Origin: Novosphingobium album (ex Liu et al. 2023)
GTDB taxonomy: Bacteria > Pseudomonadota > Alphaproteobacteria > Sphingomonadales > Sphingomonadaceae
Direction of reading: 5' to 3'
NCBI RefSeq assembly: GCF_029076845.1
Contig: NZ_JARESE010000062.1
Coordinates: forward strand, 124,001 to 188,000
Length of the DNA stretch: 64,000 bases
This document shows positions 60,091 to 64,000 of this stretch, piece by piece (positions within the stretch are counted from its first letter, which is position 1; each line of letters begins with the position of its first letter). The notes beneath the pieces were generated by a model, which saw nothing but the letters and a program-made list of their open reading frames with translations, ran no database searches and was not told the DNA's origin. The translations under genes were made by a program, and so were the position numbers.

Positions 60091-62541
60091 ATGACCAAGA
60101 GCGCAAGAAAACTAAAACTCGGGCTGCTTTGCGCAACCATGCTGACGACGTCGCTGGCAACCGCGCCCGCTTATGCCCAGGCAGAGCCCGCGGCCGAAGC
60201 CGATGCCGGCGATGACGTGATCATCGTTTCCGCCACGCGCCGCGCCACCAGCATCATGGACACGCCGATCAACATCTCCGCGATCGGCGGCGAGACGCTC
60301 CAGGACGAGCGGCTTGACGACGTCAAGGACCTGGGCGCGTTCACGCCGGGCCTGACCGTGACCGACACCGGCCCGCGCGGTTCCGCCTCGATCGTCATGC
60401 GCGGCCTTTCGGCCGACGGCACCGGCACCGCCGGCTCCAACTATGACAACGCGATCGGCACTTATCTTGGCGAAGTCCCGCTCTATCTCGACTTCAAGCT
60501 GATCGACATCGCCCGCGTCGAAACGCTGCTGGGCCCGCAAGGCACGCTCTACGGCCTCGGCACGCTGGCCGGCGCGATCCGCTACATTCCCGAACGACCC
60601 GATCCGACGCAGGTCTCAGGCTCGGTCCACGGCCGCGTCTATGACGTCGCCCATTCCAGCGGCGTGGGCTATGTCGGCGATGCCACGGTCAACCTGCCGA
60701 TCATCCGCGACGTGCTCGCGTTCCGAACCGCCAGCGGCTATTACTACGATCCCGGCTTCATCGACTATCCGTTCATCGTCGCCGAACCGGGCGTATCGAT
60801 AGCCCAGCCGGGCGGCGTGACCAATCCGCTGGGCACGCCCGAGCAGCAGAACGCCAACTTCAGCCCCAAGAAAGACCTGAACTGGGAAAAGACGATCACC
60901 ACGCGCAACCAGCTTGGCCTGACCCTGCCCACCTTCAAGGCCTATCTCACTTACGCATTCCAGCAGACCAAGAGCGGCGGCCGCCAGGCCAACGGCTATG
61001 GCGTGCTGGGCGAAGGCAAGTACGAAGCGCCGTGGCGCTATGCCGAGCCGTCCAAGCGCCAGTCGCACCTGCTCAGCCTTGAGATGGAAGCCCAGCTTGG
61101 CGAGATCATGCAGGCGGTGTGGACCAGCGCCTATACCAAGACCAAGAACCACACCATCGGCGACGTGACCGACCTGCTGCTCGATCTCGATTACGACTAC
61201 GAGCTGTTCCCGGCCTTCGCCGGCTTCACCACGGGCGACAACACCCGCAAGCAGTTCAACCAGGAGATCCGGCTGGTCTCCACGCATGGCGGCCCGTTCA
61301 GCTGGGTGCTGGGCGGCTTCTACAACGAGATGAAGTACCACGCCGACAGCATCGAGCGCCTGCCCGGCTTCGCCGAGTTCGCCGCCTCGCCCCAGGGCAA
61401 CGTGATCTATGGCAACTACTACAATGGCCTGGTCCGGCCGGACGGCGCCGAATACGTCTCGTTCACCGATTCCAAGACCGAGGAAATGGCCGCGTTCGGC
61501 GAACTGACGTTCCGCCCGATCCCGGCCTGGCAGATCACCGTGGGCGGCCGCTACTTCAAGTACGACACCTCGATCACCGGCGGTTCCGATACGCCGCTGA
61601 CCAAGTCCGGCCGCACGCGTATGCCCTATCCCAGCCTGGAGATCGCCTCGTCGCGCATTCGCAGCGGCAAGGCCAGCGACGACGGCTTCGTCTGGAAGCT
61701 CAACACCTCGTACAACTTCACGCCCGACATCATGGCCTATGCGACCTACAGCAAGGGCTATCGCATCGGCGGCGTGAACCGCGTGGTGCCCTGCATCCTG
61801 CCGATCAACACCGCCGAGCAGAACCTGTGCGCCCTGCCCGACGAACTGTCCTATGGCCCGGACAAGGTGAAGAACATGGAACTGGGCGTGCGCGCCAGCC
61901 TGTTCGGCGGCCGGCTCAACACCAGCCTGGCGGTGTTCCAGCTCAACTGGGACGGCATCCAGCTCGGCAGCTCGACCCAGTACGGCAACATCGGCATCAC
62001 CGCCAATGGCGGCAAGGCGAAGTCGAAGGGCGTGGACTTCACGTTCCACGCCAAGATCACCGATCAGTTCACCCTGCGCGGCAACTATTCCTACCTCGAC
62101 GCCAAGCTGACCGAGGACGTGCCCGGCCTGCTTTCGCCGGCCACGGGTTCGGGTGACGTGTTCTCGGGCGATCGCCTGCCCGGATCGACCAAGAATTCGG
62201 GCGCGCTGGCGGCGGTCTATACCCTGCCCGTGGGCATGAACAACCTGGTGATGAACTGGACCGCCACTTACACCGGCGGCATCCTGACCTCGCCCGGCGC
62301 GCGCGGTGGGGGCGAGCGCCTGCCGTCCTATGTCATGCACCGCGCTTCGGTGACGTATCGCACCGATGCGTGGGAAGTGTCGCTTTTCGCCAACAACATC
62401 TTCGACAAGTACGCGATCACCGGCGTCGGCCAGGATCTCACCCGCTACCGGCAGATCAACGACGGCATCATCGGCCGCTACTACTCACGCGGCGTCGCCA
62501 CGCCGCGCGTGATGGGCCTGGAAGGCCGCATGAAGTTCTGA
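60091..62541 (+). CDS. TonB-dependent outer-membrane receptor (amine/guanidino locus)
   Basis: An 816-residue receptor with a signal peptide ending near APAYAQ (residue 30), a plug starting DDVIIVSATRRATSIMDTP, and a barrel ending GLEGRMKF with a terminal Phe. The ATG at 60091 has GGGGGG in the right place. It is divergent from the ureohydrolase operon and shares the box repeat, so it probably brings in their substrate. A strong terminator follows. Confidence 0.92.
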   Translation: MTKSARKLKLGLLCATMLTTSLATAPAYAQAEPAAEADAGDDVIIVSATRRATSIMDTPINISAIGGETLQDERLDDVKDLGAFTPGLTVTDTGPRGSASIVMRGLSADGTGTAGSNYDNAIGTYLGEVPLYLDFKLIDIARVETLLGPQGTLYGLGTLAGAIRYIPERPDPTQVSGSVHGRVYDVAHSSGVGYVGDATVNLPIIRDVLAFRTASGYYYDPGFIDYPFIVAEPGVSIAQPGGVTNPLGTPEQQNANFSPKKDLNWEKTITTRNQLGLTLPTFKAYLTYAFQQTKSGGRQANGYGVLGEGKYEAPWRYAEPSKRQSHLLSLEMEAQLGEIMQAVWTSAYTKTKNHTIGDVTDLLLDLDYDYELFPAFAGFTTGDNTRKQFNQEIRLVSTHGGPFSWVLGGFYNEMKYHADSIERLPGFAEFAASPQGNVIYGNYYNGLVRPDGAEYVSFTDSKTEEMAAFGELTFRPIPAWQITVGGRYFKYDTSITGGSDTPLTKSGRTRMPYPSLEIASSRIRSGKASDDGFVWKLNTSYNFTPDIMAYATYSKGYRIGGVNRVVPCILPINTAEQNLCALPDELSYGPDKVKNMELGVRASLFGGRLNTSLAVFQLNWDGIQLGSSTQYGNIGITANGGKAKSKGVDFTFHAKITDQFTLRGNYSYLDAKLTEDVPGLLSPATGSGDVFSGDRLPGSTKNSGALAAVYTLPVGMNNLVMNWTATYTGGILTSPGARGGGERLPSYVMHRASVTYRTDAWEVSLFANNIFDKYAITGVGQDLTRYRQINDGIIGRYYSRGVATPRVMGLEGRMKF

Positions 62542-62561
62542 TCCCGCCTGTCCCCAAGGCA

Positions 62562-62602
62562 GGGGGCGGAACCGCCATGGCGGTTCCGCCTCCTCTTTTT
62601 TG
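62562..62602 (+). terminator. Rho-independent terminator after the TonB receptor
   Basis: A perfect palindrome at 62565-62590 (arms GGCGGAACCGCC and GGCGGTTCCGCC around AT) is followed by TCCTCTTTTTT at 62591-62601, a textbook stem plus T-run for the rightward gene. Confidence 0.9.
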
Positions 62603-62665
62603 GGCGATCGGGCTGGCACGATCGAGAGGCAGCCTTGGGATGGGGCCTGGCGCCGCCCGGCCAGA

Positions 62666-64000
62666 TCAATCGGCGCGGATGCCCTGCGCCGCGAACCATG
62701 CGCGCACGGGCGCCAGCGCCTCGGCGTGGGCTTTCCAGCGGCCGATGGCATCGGCATTGAGCGCGCGCCGCACTTGCGCCGCGCTGGGGGTGGCCACGGC
62801 CGCGCGGTTCTCGTGGAACGAGAGGCACTGCGGCTCCCACGCCAGCCCGCAATGGTCCAGCAGGCGCCGCGTCTCACCCTCCTGGTCGGCGACCAGCGCC
62901 TCGTAGGAGAGCGGGAGCACCCGGCCGGGATAGAGCCGCTCCCACAGGGCCATCAAGGCATCGAAGCGCGCGTAATACCGGGCCGTATCCATCAGGTCGT
63001 AGGAAAAGGCGTAATAGGCCGACTGGCTGGCGAACAGGTTCTTGAAGTTGCTCCACACCGTGTCCATCGGATGGCGGCGCAGGCAGACGATGCGCGCGTT
63101 CGGCAGCGCGCGCGCGATATGGCCGACATAGAGGAAGTTCGCCGGCAGCTTGTCGATGAAGCGCGGCGTGCCTTCGGGCCGGTGATGCGCCGCGCGGGCG
63201 AGGTAGAGCGCGCCGATCCGCGCGGGGTCCACCGCCATGGCCGCCACGGCGGTCTCGGGGTCGATCACATGCCGGCTGCGCGTTCCGGCCAGCTGCTTGA
63301 CCGCCAGCGGCATGGCCTGCAGCTCGCCCGCCGAACCCACTTGCGAATGCGAGGAGAGGATGCGGTCGACCAGCGTGGTGCCCGTGCGCGGCATCCCGAC
63401 GACGAAGATCGGCGAAGCATCGCCATCGCCCGGCCCTGAAGGCGCGGCGGCACCCGCGAAGGCCGTCTCGATCGCGTCGAAGATCGCCGCGTCCTGCGCG
63501 AAATCATAGCCGATGGCCTGCTTCTGCTCGGCATTGGCCTGCGCCAGATAGCGCCCGGCCGCCTCGGGCTCGCCGATATCCTCGTGCTCCTTGGCCAAGG
63601 CATAGCGCAGGCGCAGCCGGTCCTGCGGATCGCGCGCGGCGGCCAGCGCCCTGGCCAGGCGGGCGGTGTGGTTCGCCGCGGCCGTCTGGCGCGACAGGAT
63701 CGCCAGCGCATAGTGCGCACGGGCATGGCCCGGATCGCGCGCCAGGATCGTCTCGTAATGCTGGCGCGCATCCTCGACATGGCCGGTGAAGCCGCAGGCG
63801 GCGGCCAGGTTGTAGCGGAAATCGAGATTGTCGGGCGCGCGGGCGACCGCCGCCCGGAACGGCGCCAGCGAACCTTGGTGATCGCCCAGCCGCGCCAGCA
63901 CGCAGCCGATCGTATCGAGCGTGCGCGCGTCGGCGGGGTCCAGCGCGAGCGCGCGACGTGCCGCCGTGGCCGCCTCGCCATCGCGGCGCAGCAGGATCAG
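62666..64000 (-). CDS. TPR-containing sulfotransferase, 5' end beyond the window
   Basis: At least 445 codons; the frame stays open to the window edge, so the true start lies outside. The N-terminal visible part has TPR repeats (LDPADARTLDTIGCVLARLG; ARDPGHARAHYALAIL). The C-terminal part is a sulfotransferase-3-like domain with the PAPS 5'-phosphosulfate loop FVVGMPRTGTTLVDRIL. Proteins of this design are common beside TonB receptors in sphingomonads; acceptors are mostly unknown. It converges on the TonB receptor terminator. Confidence 0.85.
   Translation of the reverse strand: MILLRRDGEAATAARRALALDPADARTLDTIGCVLARLGDHQGSLAPFRAAVARAPDNLDFRYNLAAACGFTGHVEDARQHYETILARDPGHARAHYALAILSRQTAAANHTARLARALAAARDPQDRLRLRYALAKEHEDIGEPEAAGRYLAQANAEQKQAIGYDFAQDAAIFDAIETAFAGAAAPSGPGDGDASPIFVVGMPRTGTTLVDRILSSHSQVGSAGELQAMPLAVKQLAGTRSRHVIDPETAVAAMAVDPARIGALYLARAAHHRPEGTPRFIDKLPANFLYVGHIARALPNARIVCLRRHPMDTVWSNFKNLFASQSAYYAFSYDLMDTARYYARFDALMALWERLYPGRVLPLSYEALVADQEGETRRLLDHCGLAWEPQCLSFHENRAAVATPSAAQVRRALNADAIGRWKAHAEALAPVRAWFAAQGIRAD

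Overview
The window reads as chromosomal DNA of a high-GC alphaproteobacterium, most likely a sphingomonad (Novosphingobium, Sphingobium or Sphingomonas type). Supporting this are a full XrtA/PEP-CTERM exopolysaccharide locus, two large TonB-dependent receptors beside catabolic genes, Rieske and thiolase-like catabolic clusters, and densely packed genes with many 4-bp ATGA/GTGA overlaps. Both edges cut genes: xrtA on the left and a TPR-sulfotransferase on the right. No rRNA, tRNA, CRISPR array, insertion sequence or prophage was seen.

Region 1 (1-15.5 kb) is the XrtA exopolysaccharide locus. A leftward set runs from an acyl-CoA ligase and a PLP decarboxylase through the export lipoprotein, chain-length protein, tyrosine autokinase, outer-membrane barrel, ExeA-like ATPase, deacetylase, FemAB-like transferase and glycosyltransferase to exosortase A. 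A rightward set holds a GNAT-like protein, an acyl carrier protein and two XrtA-associated hydrolases. Region 2 (15.6-22.9 kb) is housekeeping and defence: thioredoxin reductase, an alpha/beta hydrolase, a protein-tyrosine-phosphatase-like protein, an EmrA/EmrB/outer-membrane-factor efflux operon, and a small membrane protein.

Region 3 (23.5-40.3 kb) is an accessory catabolic island: Rieske oxygenase, two SDRs, MarR- and LysR-type regulators, a DUF2889 protein, an amidohydrolase, an acyl-CoA synthetase, two DUF35 plus thiolase-like pairs, a TonB receptor, a bicupin and an MFS carrier. Both thiolase-like proteins appear to lack the nucleophilic cysteine, so C-C cleavage by Ltp2-type retro-aldol chemistry on a CoA ester is a reasonable guess. 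The substrate is unknown.

Region 4 (40.5-62.6 kb) is the most interesting part. It holds a urea-type ABC importer (urtABCDE), a PpiC-like plus HupE/UreJ pair, all structural and maturation genes of quinohemoprotein amine dehydrogenase (qhpA-D-C-B-G-F-E), three tandem long ureohydrolase (agmatinase-family) genes with exported-looking N-termini, and a divergent TonB receptor. An 18-bp box (ATGSGKCATTTGACGTAG-like) lies upstream of ppiC, as an inverted pair between the ureohydrolases and the TonB receptor, and in partial form before qhpA. The inferred model is a periplasmic route for a guanidino compound: uptake by TonB, hydrolysis to urea plus a primary amine, amine oxidation by the CTQ enzyme, and urea import by Urt. 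HupE/UreJ may supply metal. The parts are well supported; the combined pathway is inference.
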